Shown here in pieces: positions 8,079 through 16,800 of a stretch of 62,011 nucleotides of DNA. The stretch's first letter is position 1; each line of letters starts with the position of its first letter. Below the pieces are notes generated by a model that was not told the DNA's origin, did no database searches, and saw only the letters and a list, made by a program, of their open reading frames with translations. The position numbers and the translations under genes are program-made. This DNA is from Peptococcaceae bacterium SCADC1_2_3 (GTDB lineage Bacteria > Bacillota > Desulfotomaculia > Desulfotomaculales > Nap2-2B), in assembly GCA_000681355.2 (NCBI GenBank), contig JJNX02000006.1, forward strand, positions 1 through 62,011, in the 5' to 3' direction.

Positions 8079-8681
8079 TCACCTTCCCGGTACAATAAAA
8101 ATTCTACCTTTTGTACCCAAAATATAAAACTCGGTAAATCTTTCACCCGCCTTAGGAGTGGCAACCACGTAAACAGCGCTTCCCAGGGCAAAAACAATTG
8201 CCGCCGCCAAAAACACGGAAAGCACTTTATCAATTCTGGAAAGCTCCCTCAAAAGAGGAAGGTCAAACTCAAAGGTGGGGTAAAAACGCATTTCAACGGG
8301 CAGCTTATTCCGGCGGTAAAAGGCTAAAGCGGAAGTACCGGCAATAAATACAAGCAGGGTTATAAGAATTGGAGCCAAACGAATCCCCCAGGGCGTATAA
8401 TTAAGCCCCAGGCCAAGCAGCGGGACCACCGCAATGCTTAACCCAAAACTTAAGGCCACTCGTTCAATGCCCTCCAGGTCCCCCCGTCCGGGGAAAAGGG
8501 CGGCAATTAGGGTGTATCCGGGAAAGAAAAGCACAAAGGGCAATCCCAAAATAATCCGAAGAGCACCAATGCTTGAGCCATCCTCAAAATTGCTTAAAAA
8601 AATAATTGCTGCCAGGACCCAAGAAAAAAGGTTAACATAAAGCAGGTCTTTGGGCAGGGAAATTTTTTTGCGTATAGCCAT
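8079..8681 (-). CDS. DUF1616 membrane protein, shortened
   Basis: A 200-residue protein with four to five transmembrane helices. LRIILGLPFVLFFPGYTLIA, LFPGRGDLEGIERVALSFGL and GLGLNYTPWGI are classic DUF1616 (PF07760) signatures. Family members usually run to 300 residues or more, with an extracytoplasmic beta domain after FTEFYILG. Here the frame ends 11 residues after that motif, so the C-terminal domain is missing. The CPBP protease gene begins 27 bases later, which suggests truncation by an old deletion. Archaeal and clostridial relatives are linked to surface-protein or polysaccharide export, but the function is not established. Confidence 0.8.
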   Translation of the reverse strand: MAIRKKISLPKDLLYVNLFSWVLAAIIFLSNFEDGSSIGALRIILGLPFVLFFPGYTLIAALFPGRGDLEGIERVALSFGLSIAVVPLLGLGLNYTPWGIRLAPILITLLVFIAGTSALAFYRRNKLPVEMRFYPTFEFDLPLLRELSRIDKVLSVFLAAAIVFALGSAVYVVATPKAGERFTEFYILGTKGRIFIVPGR

Positions 8682-8876
8682 ATTATTATTAAATTAGCTA
8701 TTAATCTAAAAAATCCTGCTAAAACATACATTTTTTTATTTTTATATAAAAATACGAAAAGGCCAAGACGGCCCGCAAAAAGCAAATAATTCACAACGCG
8801 GCCAAGCTTTTTTGGCCTAAATAATTTCTGATTCCAAAAAGCAGAGCAGGAAAAACGACAAATAAGTAGAATATTT

Positions 8877-9164
8877 GTAACTATTCAGGTAGGCACAGAG
8901 GTCTAATTGATAGTTTTTAGTGGATAGTTTTTAGTGGATAGTTTTTAGTGGATAGTTTTTAGTGGATAGTTTTTAGTGGATAGTTTTTAGTGGATAGTTT
9001 TTAGTGGATAGTTTTTAGTGGATAGTTTTGAGTTTTTAGTCTCAACATTGGTACTTCCTTTTCTGTAAACTAAAAACTGTCAACTACCTACTATTAGGGA
9101 TCTGCAAGTCTGGCAAAAAACTTTGTGCCTGTGTGCCTTTGTCCCTATGAACCTGAGTAGTTAC
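8877..9164. mobile_element. Dispersed inverted-repeat element, copy B
   Basis: Starts GTAACTATTCAGGTAGGCAC and ends ATGAACCTGAGTAGTTAC. It carries the same inner GATCTGCAAGTCTGGCAAA and TTTGTGCCTGTGTGCCTTTG motifs as copy A. Its core is a different tandem array, 8 copies of a 14-base unit, followed by TAAAAACTGTCAACTACC. The flanks show no clear target duplication. Confidence 0.75.
8909..9020. repeat. Tandem array (GATAGTTTTTAGTG)8
   Basis: Eight perfect 14-base units (twice seven) plus a degenerate ninth, inside repeat element copy B. Confidence 0.95.
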
Positions 9165-9182
9165 GAAAAATAACCCTTAATA

Positions 9183-9220
9183 AAAAATAAAGGATCCTTT
9201 TTAAAGGACCCTTTATTTTT
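9183..9220. terminator. Terminator downstream of the 89-residue membrane protein gene
   Basis: A 16-base stem (9183-9198 with 9205-9220, one G-T wobble) with A and T tracts on both outer sides, suited to act in either direction. It is nearly identical to the hairpin at 9705-9742. Confidence 0.8.
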
Positions 9221-9279
9221 GTCATTAACCTGTCTAATAAAAAAATGGGTAAAAAAACTAATAATTTCGTTTTTCCGTT

Positions 9280-9549
9280 TTAATGCAAGACCTCGACAAT
9301 TTTTACGAGAACAATAAAGCTAAAAACAATGAGCAAGGGAATAACGGCTACGTTTAAAACACGTTCAAAAGCTCCGGCATAGCCACCAATGTTACCCACC
9401 TTGTCGACCGCAGCGACCTGGACATTCCATGCCCCCGCCAGTTCTTTGGCTACTAACGCCAAAATTAACGCTACAGTGGCTAAAATCCCAAGCCCTGCAG
9501 CCATCGCCGTGGTTGTAGTGACTGTAGTGGTAGTAACTGTGGAAATCAT
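9280..9549 (-). CDS. Small two-helix membrane protein with threonine-rich N-terminus
   Basis: An 89-residue protein that opens MISTVTTTTVTTTTAMAAG and continues with a hydrophobic helix (about 15-38), a short loop (WNVQVAAVDKVGNIGGYAG) and a second helix (about 63-86). It is not recognised as a named family. It is a genuine gene: a GGGGGG-type ribosome-binding site precedes the ATG, a perfect TTGACA promoter lies upstream (9638-9667) and a strong terminator follows. Its own promoter and terminator make it a single-gene unit. Function unknown. Confidence 0.75.
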   Translation of the reverse strand: MISTVTTTTVTTTTAMAAGLGILATVALILALVAKELAGAWNVQVAAVDKVGNIGGYAGAFERVLNVAVIPLLIVFSFIVLVKIVEVLH

Positions 9550-9637
9550 GGCCTAAACCCCCCTTTCTTTACATATTAGTTAGTTATTCGACAATTATTT
9601 TTAAAATCCTTCTAATAATTTCCCGCACTTGAGAATA

Positions 9638-9667
9638 ATTTTACAAGAACTATCCAGGCAATGTCAA
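9638..9667 (-). promoter_or_regulatory. Sigma-A promoter for the 89-residue membrane protein
   Basis: On the minus strand TTGACA (9662-9667), an 18-base spacer and TAAAAT (9638-9643). The start codon is about 90 bases further on. Confidence 0.7.
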
Positions 9668-9704
9668 TACTTTTTTTATATTTTTTTATTGAGAAATACT
9701 TTTA

Positions 9705-9742
9705 AAAAATAAAGGACCTTTTTAAAAAGACCCTTTATTTTT
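9705..9742. terminator. Terminator hairpin, near-copy of the one at 9183
   Basis: AAAAATAAAGG pairs with CCCTTTATTTTT (9705-9715 with about 9732-9742). The sequence beyond it (TTATCATGAACCTGATTAAA) also resembles that after the 9183 hairpin, so the two sites look like a duplication. It ends the SLH fragment at 9763-10204. Confidence 0.7.
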
Positions 9743-9762
9743 ATCATGAACCTGATTAAAGT

Positions 9763-10204
9763 TTACTTTTTTTCCATGAAACGGCAGATAAAAATTGCTG
9801 CTTCTGCCCTGGTAGTATTTTTCTTAGGCATAAAGGTTTTGTCAGGGTAACCTTCAAGCAGCCCAATTGTTGCGGCTAGGGACACATAACCCCTTGCCCG
9901 GGAGGATATTTGCGCGGCGTCGGCCAAATCAATTTTTTCCTGAGCTTTGGCGGCTGCCTCCACGTAGCCATTCTGGAATCTCTGTTTCTGTATCCAGGGC
10001 CAGTTTTTCCAGGTCTTCTATTTTTACGTCTGAACGACCAACGGCCGCAAAAGCCACCGCTACCTTAGTCCCCCATTTTTGATGGTAAGCATCAAGTTTG
10101 CCCTTTAACACACTTTGATCAGAACTATAGGCAATTTTACCGGCATCTTTAACCATCTCCAGAGCCTCATTAGCAGAACCAAAGGCATTTTTTTTAAAAC
10201 TCAA
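9763..10204 (-). pseudogene. Frameshifted fragment of an SLH-domain protein
   Basis: The first part reads FGSANEALEMVKDAGKIAYS, then VLKGKLDAYHQKWGTKVAVA and LALDTETEIPEWL; the second, in another frame, reads EAAAKAQEKIDLADAAQ, then ISSRARGYVSLAATIGLLEG and NTTRAEAAIFICRFMEKK, the end of an SLH repeat. The frame changes near 9965-9975 by one inserted or two lost bases. There is no signal peptide and the upstream part of the gene is absent. It is a broken C-terminal piece of a surface protein. Confidence 0.75.
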
Positions 10205-10224
10205 GTGGAGAGCGGCGCTTTTCC

Positions 10225-10347
10225 CTAACTGCTCTCCATAAAGATCATCAACGCATCTTGAATATGCTCGGTATTAAAAAGGTCGCGCTGCCCCGCGTAG
10301 TCTAGAACTTTTTCAAGGAATCCTACAACGGGGCGATTATTTGGCTG
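10225..10347 (-). pseudogene. Unidentified coding fragment
   Basis: An open stretch of about 40 codons between two stops encodes PVVGFLEKVLDYAGQRDLFN followed by TEHIQDALMIFMESS. It has the look of a conserved helical protein but no start codon or ribosome-binding site, and it abuts other gene remnants. The family is not recognised. Confidence 0.4.
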
Positions 10348-10385
10348 TTAGGGTTGAGCTTTAGTTTAAAGAAGGAGATGCATAC

Positions 10386-10510
10386 ATGGTCTATACCCCG
10401 AACCTAACGTTTCCAGTTTTGGGGATAACCTTGACAAGGCCAAGCAGTCTTTAGTTGAAGCAGTTGAAGCACTCTTAGAAGAATGTTTAAGCATCCGAAA
10501 AAGGGAGGGC
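10386..10510 (+). pseudogene. Remnant of a HicB-type antitoxin gene
   Basis: An ATG at 10386 has a well-spaced GAAGGAG site and begins MVYT, like HicB. In a different frame the sequence then reads YPEPNVSSFGDNLDKAKQSL followed by VEAVEALLEECL, matching the HicB core (PELNVxSxGxxxxEAxxxLxEAxxLxLE). The central beta-strand segment is missing and the frame is shifted. No HicA toxin is visible beside it. Confidence 0.65.
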
Positions 10511-10515
10511 AATGG

Positions 10516-10645
10516 AAAAAATTACGATCTCGTTCACGCCCACTGCCTTCATATTTTACTGCTAAGGACGATAAAAACAAAGAAGTAACTGGGTTAAAAG
10601 CCACGATCAGCGGCAAAGCCTTAACCATTGACCACGACATTAATT
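10516..10645 (+). pseudogene. Fragment of a surface-protein beta-domain
   Basis: ITISFTPTAFIF is followed, after a frame change, by TAKDDKNKEVTGLKATISGK and ALTIDHDIN, a pattern typical of Ig-like or S-layer adhesin domains. It has no start or end of its own and runs into the 3' end of the gene on the opposite strand. Probably debris of an SLH protein. Confidence 0.4.
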
Positions 10646-10656
10646 TATTTGGTACT

Positions 10657-11583
10657 TTATTCTTCTTCTACTTCTTGCAGGAGTATGGCAAACTCTCCCA
10701 GGCCGGCTACCTTAATGCTTTTTTTGAATAAGGATTTCAACACGTCTGGGTCATCAATGGCCTTCACCCTTTTGCCAAGACCTTTTTTAATTATGCCAAA
10801 ACGTTCTTCTAAAACACCTAGAATATCTTCCTGCAAGGTTTTAATTCGCCCCTTTTCCATACCCTTTTCCATACCCTTTTCCATACCCTTTTCCATACCC
10901 TTTTCCATACCCTCATTTATCCAGTCCTGCACAATGCTTGCTTCCTGCAACATTTTCATCTCCTCCTTAAAAAATTTCAGTAAAAAGTCTTTGGGGAAAT
11001 ACCTTCCGGCAACCGTAACGGCCAAAGATAAAGCATCGGCCTGCCATTTTTTGTCCTCACTTTCAAGAATCAGTTCTTTACTCCTGGTCAAAACATCTTT
11101 ATTTTTCTCTCTGGTTAAAAGAATCAGCAGGGGGGCTAATTCCTTAAATTCCCCGGCTATAATCTCTTTAGTGTAGTCCCAGAGTTTAATTGCCTGGTAG
11201 GTAAAAATATTCTCCCGCTTCCCCTGGTAGCTTACTACATACTCTTGGGGTAAATTGCGGTATTCCCTTCGCTCCAGGTAAATTACTTTGGAAATAACCG
11301 GCTTATTGCTGCTGACCGTCAAAAGAGCATTATAGATATGCATCCTTTCCGGCACCTCTCTTTTATGGTGCAACTGAAAATCCAGGTGCAGGATATACTC
11401 TTTTTCTTCATCCGTAAGACCGTAAACAAAATCAAGCCGCTTTTCCGGCAGGTTAATTTCTGGGTTTTCAATAGTTTCAAAGTTTATATTTTCTACTGAG
11501 CCAAGAGCTAATTTAATAAAAGGTCTGGGGTACTGTTTGGCTAAAATTTTTAGGCTGCGGTCATAAATGTCTTTTGCCGGCAA
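10657..11583 (-). CDS. Rpn-family PD-(D/E)XK nuclease/putative transposase
   Basis: A 308-residue protein of the Rpn/YhgA-like recombination-promoting nuclease group. The N-terminal half keeps a PD-(D/E)XK-like core: RLDFVYGL, then YILHLDFQLHHKREVPERM, with an aspartate where glutamate is more usual, and YNALLTV. The C-terminal half is helical. Residues about 222-245 contain five GMEK units encoded by a 12-base tandem repeat; such tracts are common and length-variable in this family. The lack of a nearby partner and the adjacent gene debris fit a mobile or accessory gene. Confidence 0.8.
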   Translation of the reverse strand: MPAKDIYDRSLKILAKQYPRPFIKLALGSVENINFETIENPEINLPEKRLDFVYGLTDEEKEYILHLDFQLHHKREVPERMHIYNALLTVSSNKPVISKVIYLERREYRNLPQEYVVSYQGKRENIFTYQAIKLWDYTKEIIAGEFKELAPLLILLTREKNKDVLTRSKELILESEDKKWQADALSLAVTVAGRYFPKDFLLKFFKEEMKMLQEASIVQDWINEGMEKGMEKGMEKGMEKGMEKGRIKTLQEDILGVLEERFGIIKKGLGKRVKAIDDPDVLKSLFKKSIKVAGLGEFAILLQEVEEE

Positions 11584-11724
11584 AAGTCGCCCATCCTTTC
11601 GTTTTTCTGTTAATTAAATTATACCTCATGGAGGCCTTTTATGGGAAGGAGGAGTTTTTAAAGGAATATAAACCGGGTGTATGAGATTTACCTCGAAATA
11701 GGCGCCGAAAAAGAGACGACCAAC

Positions 11725-11949
11725 TTACGCCTGTACTAAATTAGCGTTATCTTCCCTTTGCACCGCAGCCAAGGTGTACTCCTGCAGTCCGGTCAGGCTC
11801 TGGGCTACGTCAAAAAGGTCCTGGTCAACCGCCTCAAACTTAACGTAGCGCATGTTTCTGTTGCGGTATACGGGATTTCCCTGTTCGTCCATGCCTACCT
11901 GCAGCTTGAGCCTTAAAATGGTCCCGGCAGGAACTTTGTTTACGGCCAT
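11725..11949 (-). CDS. DUF1659 family protein
   Basis: A 74-residue protein. LRLKLQVGMDEQGNPVYRNR, then KFEAVDQDLFDVAQSLTGLQ and a short end with VQRED match DUF1659 (PF07872), small Firmicutes proteins usually paired with a DUF2922 gene. No DUF2922 partner is seen here. The start is set at ATG 11949 because AAAGGAGG lies 8 bases before it; the upstream GTG falls inside that ribosome-binding site. Biochemical role unknown. Confidence 0.88.
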   Translation of the reverse strand: MAVNKVPAGTILRLKLQVGMDEQGNPVYRNRNMRYVKFEAVDQDLFDVAQSLTGLQEYTLAAVQREDNANLVQA

Positions 11950-12145
11950 CCTCTTCACCTCCTTTACAAACTAATGTATAGCAAATATATGTTCGCTACA
12001 TTTACATTATAACCCTCACCCTCACCCCCGTCAAGTCCATAATCTGGTATATTTTAAGAAATATTTTACATAAAAAAGAAAGTGACCGGGAAAAGCATAC
12101 AGATGATTGTGAAGCAAGTTGTCTTAAATACGAAAAAGCATAAGT

Positions 12146-12394
12146 TTACAGAAAGGCAGGTGTAGGGTATAGGGAAGCTTCCTCAGGAAACCCTTTCTCA
12201 AACTCCTCAAAAGTATATTTATACCTGGTCTCAAATTCAGCTAACCTGGTTCTGGCTTGTCCAAGCTTTTTATGGACAATGGCCATGCGTAATTTTACCG
12301 AGGTAACTACACTGTTTAAAATAACTTTTCTCTCCTGGAAAGGGAGTTCGTTTAAAACATAAGGGACACGTTCTTCCATCATATCCATATCCAT
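12146..12394 (-). CDS. Small helical protein, possibly antitoxin-like
   Basis: An 82-residue, mostly helical, charged protein. The pattern LAEFETRYKYTFEEFEKGFP resembles the FExxYxxxxEEFxxxF motif of many small orphan antitoxin-type proteins, which usually continue with a D-rich, tryptophan-containing tail. Here the tail is replaced by EEASLYPTPAFL, so the C-terminus may be altered. The ATG at 12394 has an AGGGG site. No adjacent toxin-like gene is present. The family call is tentative. Confidence 0.5.
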   Translation of the reverse strand: MDMDMMEERVPYVLNELPFQERKVILNSVVTSVKLRMAIVHKKLGQARTRLAEFETRYKYTFEEFEKGFPEEASLYPTPAFL

Positions 12395-12423
12395 TCACCC
12401 CTGACTTGATTTAATATATATAT

Positions 12424-12753
12424 ATGGCCGCCCTGAAAAAAAGTTTAGTTAAGGGTTATCCGGGAAAAACGGGAAAAATTTCTTTTAAACCTGACCGGTC
12501 AATTACCAGGGCTGAACTGGCTTCCCTGCTGGCCAGGATCATCCGGCAGCAGACCGGCCCGGTTAAGGCAACGGCCGCTTCCTTTGTTGACGCCGGCCAG
12601 ATTCCGGCCTGGGCAAAAAAAGATATTGAACTGACGGCAGCTAAAGGCATTATTAAAGGGTATAATGACCAAACCTTCCGGGCCAATCAGGAAGTAACCC
12701 GGGCCGAAACAGCCGTTATGATTTTGCGTTGCTTAAATCTTCTTAAAAAGTGA
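12424..12753 (+). pseudogene. C-terminal SLH-domain fragment
   Basis: 109 codons with two SLH repeats: GYPGKTGKISFKPDRSITRA with ELASLLARII, and IPAWAKKDIELTAAKGIIKG with YNDQTFRANQEVTRAETAVM. There is no signal peptide, and the first repeat starts in its middle directly after an AT-repeat, with no ribosome-binding site. It is the back end of a wall-anchored protein gene whose front is missing. It is the third SLH remnant in 12 kb. Confidence 0.72.
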
Positions 12754-12795
12754 TTGTATAAGTAGAAAAAAATTAACGGTTGGCTTATATTCTCT

Positions 12796-12841
12796 AAACG
12801 GCCTGTTTTTAGGAATCAATAGAACCTGAAGCAGGCCGTTT
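12796..12841 (+). terminator. Hairpin after the SLH fragment
   Basis: AAACGGCCTG (12796-12805) pairs with CAGGCCGTTT (12832-12841). The loop is 26 bases and no strong T tract follows, so it is a weak or old terminator. Confidence 0.45.
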
Positions 12842-13012
12842 GCGTGTCTTATAGAAGAAATTATTTGTAATAAGAAGCAGGATATTTTGCCTTGAGTTGA
12901 GAATTATACTTAAGCTAAGATTAAATTTCTAAGAATTAAAGGCGGAGGAAATACAGAATTTTAATTAAGATATTAGAAAAAAAAAATAAAGAAATAAAGG
13001 AGTTGTATTTTA

Positions 13013-13798
13013 GTGTCGCCAAAACAAAAAGTTTTATTTGTTTTAGCCGGTTGTTTAATTTTAGTCCTGGTGGTGGGCGCCGGGGCGATAGCGGCCAGCA
13101 AAACAGTAAGGCTGGTGGTTAACGGCCGTGAGGTTACGGCTGACTCCCCGCCTTTTTTGTACCAGAACCGGGTTTTTGTTCCGTTAAGGGCAGCCGCTGA
13201 TGCATTAGGTGTCAAGATCGGTTGGGAAGCAAAAAATCAAACGGTATTCATTAACAACCAGCAGAGCGGGTCAGCAGGAAATGAAGGGGAAGGACCAACG
13301 GCGGAAAAAGGAGCCCTTTACCTGCAAGGTATGGAGAAAAACTTTATTACCGCTACCGACTTAAAAAATTTGCTTGACGACGATCACGATAACGACTTGG
13401 CTGACTTCCGGTTGGGACATAATGAGGGGGATAACAAATATAATGACCCTTTGGTCTTGGATGTGCGAACGCAAAAAGAATATGATACCGGACATATCCC
13501 TGGGGCTATATGGCTTGCGCCGGCGGCAGAAATGGGTAAAAAAGAAAATATTGTAGCCTTGCGCCAGGCGTTAAAGGCATATACGGCTAAAGGGGGGCAT
13601 AATGAGGTAGTGGTTTATTGCGCCACTTCCCATGAGGCCGGACTGGTTTGCGGAGTTTTGGGTACTTATGGTATCAACGCTAAAAATTTACGTTATGGCT
13701 ATACCATCGCCTGGGAAGGAAGTAAGTCGGCTGATACACCTGTTAGAGCGCCGCGGGAAGATAAAGATGGGGCCACCGTGCCTTATTCTTCAGGGTGA
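13013..13798 (+). CDS. Exported rhodanese-domain protein with copper-amine-oxidase-type N-domain
   Basis: 261 residues. Residues about 6-28 form a signal peptide or anchor helix. Residues about 31-85 (VRLVVNGREVTADSPPFLYQ, RVFVPLRAAADALG, WEAKNQTVFI) form the copper amine oxidase-like N-terminal domain common in clostridial surface proteins. Residues about 105-240 form a rhodanese domain (VLDVRTQKEYDTGHIPGA) with the active-site loop VVYCATSHEAG, whose cysteine is the expected sulphur acceptor. A D/H/N-rich insert (DDDHDNDLADFRLGHNEGDN) lies before the rhodanese core. Start is GTG 13013, with AAAGGAG upstream. It probably handles sulphur outside the membrane; the substrate is unknown. Confidence 0.85.
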   Translation: MSPKQKVLFVLAGCLILVLVVGAGAIAASKTVRLVVNGREVTADSPPFLYQNRVFVPLRAAADALGVKIGWEAKNQTVFINNQQSGSAGNEGEGPTAEKGALYLQGMEKNFITATDLKNLLDDDHDNDLADFRLGHNEGDNKYNDPLVLDVRTQKEYDTGHIPGAIWLAPAAEMGKKENIVALRQALKAYTAKGGHNEVVVYCATSHEAGLVCGVLGTYGINAKNLRYGYTIAWEGSKSADTPVRAPREDKDGATVPYSSG

Positions 13799-13849
13799 AG
13801 AAAATGTGACTAATACCTGCGGGTCAGGTAAATGGCTATTTTGAATGGA

Positions 13850-14431
13850 TTAACTTAGGTCTTTAAAATTAACTATTTCTAAAATGTCTCCTCTTAAAAT
13901 CATGGCGTAAATATTGTTTTTGGTAAGGAGGTTTATGGTGCTTTCTTCCATATCCAGGGCGGCATAGATGGGTATTACTTTGTAGTTTTTAATTTCCGGA
14001 ATAAAATCAGGTATGGTTTGTAGTTTTTCGATAAAATCATAAACGTACTCTAACCTGTTTGGTGAAGCCTTTACTTCCACCACAAAGGCCTGGTTATCAG
14101 CTAAAGCAAGGATATCTATTTCCATGGTTTTGCTTTTACCATTTTTTCTCACTTTACGGCGCGGCATAACGTCATAAGGAGTAACGTTAAAGTATTTTTC
14201 TATGGTTAGGTCTAAAGAAGGGATAAAAATATCCTCAATCAGGGTGCCCATCTTTTTAGCCAATTCACCCCATTTTTTATCCATTTCTTTCTTGGAGGCC
14301 CTCATTTCATCCTTAAAATCTATCATTTCCTCCGCTAATTGTTTTATTTTCATTTCCGTGAGCCTGGATTGGTAAACAAGCTCCATCATTGCTCTTTCCA
14401 GTTCACTTGCTTTTTCGGCCGTAGACTTCAA
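13850..14431 (-). CDS. Coiled-coil PD-(D/E)XK nuclease-like protein (DUF3782 type)
   Basis: 193 residues. Residues about 1-65 form a charged coiled coil (LEEMIDFKDEMRASKKEMDK-like). Residues about 85-190 carry a restriction-like core: EIDILALADNQAFVVEVKAS supplies the D and ExK residues of a PD-(D/E)XK nuclease fold. This arrangement matches DUF3782 and related families of unknown substrate. Its promoter is almost identical to that of the Crp-like gene. It lies between the rhodanese gene and argG, on the argG strand. Confidence 0.78.
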   Translation of the reverse strand: MKSTAEKASELERAMMELVYQSRLTEMKIKQLAEEMIDFKDEMRASKKEMDKKWGELAKKMGTLIEDIFIPSLDLTIEKYFNVTPYDVMPRRKVRKNGKSKTMEIDILALADNQAFVVEVKASPNRLEYVYDFIEKLQTIPDFIPEIKNYKVIPIYAALDMEESTINLLTKNNIYAMILRGDILEIVNFKDLS

Positions 14432-14513
14432 AATATACCACTTCCTTTTTTGATTTTACGACATAAGATATAATATCTACTTATGTATTATAGATTTATC
14501 TTACTTACTTATA

Positions 14514-14542
14514 TATTTATCACAGAAAAAAACAATTGTCCA
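14514..14542 (-). promoter_or_regulatory. Promoter of the DUF3782-like gene, shared element
   Basis: On the minus strand TGGACA (14537-14542), a 17-base spacer and TAAATA (14514-14519). The spacer and flanks (TTGTTTTTTTCTGTGA) closely match those at 6479-6507. Confidence 0.55.
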
Positions 14543-14591
14543 GAATAAAAGTTTGCGTTAAAGTTATAAAGTTAAACTTGTAAAGTTCAGG

Positions 14592-15803
14592 TTAATGTTC
14601 CGCCTGCTTTTTTTGTCTTAAAAGGGCTTGGACTTTTAAAGGCAGCCCAAATAAATTAATGAAGCCTGTGGCGTCAGCTTGGCTGTATATTTCGTCCTGG
14701 CCAAAAGTAGCCAGTTCCTGGTGGTATAAAGAATAGGGTGAGCTGGCGCCGGCGGGAGTGCAGTTTCCTTTGTATAGTTTTAGGCGCACTTTTCCCGTAA
14801 CCGTCTGCTGGGTGGCCTTCACAAAAGCATCCAGGGCCGTTTTGAGCGGGGAAAACCATAGGCCGTCGTAAACCAGTTCGGCGTAACGTTGCGCTACTAT
14901 ATCCTTAAAGTGCATGGTTTGGCGGTCCAAAGTTAAATATTCTAATTCCCGGTGCGCCAGGTAAAGTATGGTTCCCCCCGGTGTTTCATACACCCCGCGT
15001 GATTTCATTCCTACCAGGCGGTTTTCCACCAAATCAACCACTCCAATACCGTTTGCCTGACCCAGCCGGTTTAACTCTTCTACCAGGGCTACAGCCGGCA
15101 TTTGTTTACCGTTAATTTCCCTGGGAAGGCCTTCAACAAAGGAAATCTCCACGTAGGCAGGTGAATCAGGGGCTTTTTCCGGGGGAACGGTAAGCTGCAA
15201 TAAATCTGAGGGTGGTTCTTTGGCCACGTCTTCCAGGTCTCCGCCCTCATGGCTTAAGTGCCAAAGGTTGCGGTCCCGGCTGTAAGGGTCTTTTTTGGTT
15301 ACCGGAACAGAAATGTTTCTGGCCGCCGCGTAATCAATGGCCTCTTCCCGGGAGCGGATGTCCCACTCGCGCCAGGGAGCAATAATTTTTAAGCTAGGGT
15401 TTAGGGCTTTAATGCTCAGTTCAAAACGGACCTGGTCGTTGCCCTTGCCGGTGGCACCGTGAGCAACCGCCTCCGCCTCTTCTTTTTGGGCGGTTAAAAC
15501 CAGGTATTTAGCAATTAAGGGACGGGCTATGGATGTGCCTAAAAGATATTTGCCTTCGTAAACTGCCCCGGCCTGTAAGGTAGGAAAAATGTACTCTTCA
15601 ATAAATTCTTGTTTTAAATCTTCCAGGTAAAATTTACTGGCGCCGCTTTTTAAGGCTTTTTCCTTTAAGGGGGCCAGTTCCTCCCCCTGGCCCAAATCCG
15701 CCGCCAGGGCAATAACCTCACAGTGGTAATTTTCTTTGAGCCAGGGAATAATAATAGAGGTATCCAGGCCGCCTGAATAAGCTAGAACTACTTTTTTGAC
15801 CAT
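14592..15803 (-). CDS. argG: Argininosuccinate synthase
   Basis: A 403-residue cytosolic enzyme that joins citrulline and aspartate using ATP, the penultimate step of arginine synthesis. The N-terminal ATP-binding loop reads [26 protein letters not shown] and [20 protein letters not shown] are further ArgG signatures. The length is normal. It starts at ATG 15803 with a GGAGAGGAG site. It is the last gene of the arg operon; argH, which would complete the pathway, is not in the window. Confidence 0.97.
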   Translation of the reverse strand: MVKKVVLAYSGGLDTSIIIPWLKENYHCEVIALAADLGQGEELAPLKEKALKSGASKFYLEDLKQEFIEEYIFPTLQAGAVYEGKYLLGTSIARPLIAKYLVLTAQKEEAEAVAHGATGKGNDQVRFELSIKALNPSLKIIAPWREWDIRSREEAIDYAAARNISVPVTKKDPYSRDRNLWHLSHEGGDLEDVAKEPPSDLLQLTVPPEKAPDSPAYVEISFVEGLPREINGKQMPAVALVEELNRLGQANGIGVVDLVENRLVGMKSRGVYETPGGTILYLAHRELEYLTLDRQTMHFKDIVAQRYAELVYDGLWFSPLKTALDAFVKATQQTVTGKVRLKLYKGNCTPAGASSPYSLYHQELATFGQDEIYSQADATGFINLFGLPLKVQALLRQKKQAEH

Positions 15804-15829
15804 TTTTTTAAGCTCCTCTCCCGAGTTAT

Positions 15830-16777
15830 TTACAAAATAAGACTTAATATGGCTTTTTGGACGTGCAGTCTATTTTCCGCCTCATCCCACACAACCGCGT
15901 GGGGTCCGTCAATAATGTCGGCCGTTACTTCTTCGCCCCGGTGAGCCGGTAAACAATGCAAAAAGATAAAATCCGGCCTGGCGTGTTTTACTAATTCGGC
16001 ATTTACCTGGTAAGGGGCAAAAGCTTTTCTTCGTTGTTTTGAGCTTGCCTCCTGACCCATACTGGTCCAGACATCCGTAATTATTACGTCCGCATTCGCA
16101 ACGGCTTCTACTGGGGAGTTTAAAATTTCAATTTGGCTTCCGGTTTGCCGGGCAATTTGCCCGGCCAGGGCAATTACCTTTTCCGCGGGAGGATATTCTT
16201 CAGGAGTAGCGACAAAGAATAGCAGATCGAGTTTAGCGGCCGCAATAAGTAAAGAATGGCAAACGTTATTGCCGTCCCCCACGTAAGCTAATTTTAAACC
16301 TTCTAGGTCCCCTTTATGCTCCCGGATTGTTTGCAAGTCGGCCAGAACCTGGCAGGGATGGTACAGGTCAGAAAGTCCGTTGATTACAGGAATATTGGCG
16401 TAAAGCGCCAGTTCTTCCACGTCCTCTTGGGCATAAGTGCGAATAACCAGGCCGTCTAAATAACGGGACAGGACGCGGGCTGTGTCCGCGATGGTTTCGC
16501 CTCGTCCCAACTGTAAATCGTTAGCGTTAAGGTAAAGCGCGTATCCACCCAACTGGTACGTAGCTACTTCAAAGGATACTCTGGTACGCGTGGAAGCCTT
16601 TTGAAAAATCATTCCTAAGGTTTTTCCGGTCAAGGTGGAGGCTTGCGACTCCCCTCTTTTTTGCCTTTGTTTTAATTCCGCGGCTAAATCCAAAAGACAT
16701 TTTATTTCGGCGGAGGTAAATTCCGTTAAAGAAAGTAAATCCCGCCCCTTTAAGCTTTTTACCGGTTCTGGCGTCAA
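15830..16777 (-). CDS. argF: Ornithine carbamoyltransferase
   Basis: A 315-residue enzyme that forms citrulline from ornithine and carbamoyl phosphate. Signatures are visible in order: the carbamoyl-phosphate loop [13 protein letters not shown], the HPCQ motif ([13 protein letters not shown]), the ornithine-binding DVWTSMGQE, and [11 protein letters not shown]. The start is TTG 16777, behind AAGGAAGG. It sits between argD and argG with short gaps, in the same operon. Confidence 0.97.
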   Translation of the reverse strand: MTPEPVKSLKGRDLLSLTEFTSAEIKCLLDLAAELKQRQKRGESQASTLTGKTLGMIFQKASTRTRVSFEVATYQLGGYALYLNANDLQLGRGETIADTARVLSRYLDGLVIRTYAQEDVEELALYANIPVINGLSDLYHPCQVLADLQTIREHKGDLEGLKLAYVGDGNNVCHSLLIAAAKLDLLFFVATPEEYPPAEKVIALAGQIARQTGSQIEILNSPVEAVANADVIITDVWTSMGQEASSKQRRKAFAPYQVNAELVKHARPDFIFLHCLPAHRGEEVTADIIDGPHAVVWDEAENRLHVQKAILSLIL

Positions 16778-16800
16778 ATTGACCTTCCTTTCTTTTGACT

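Noticed and set aside
11584-11724. Coding remnant on the plus strand (YEIYLEIGAEKETTNLRLY)
   Set aside because: Only about 19 residues with no start; too short to identify or to separate from chance.
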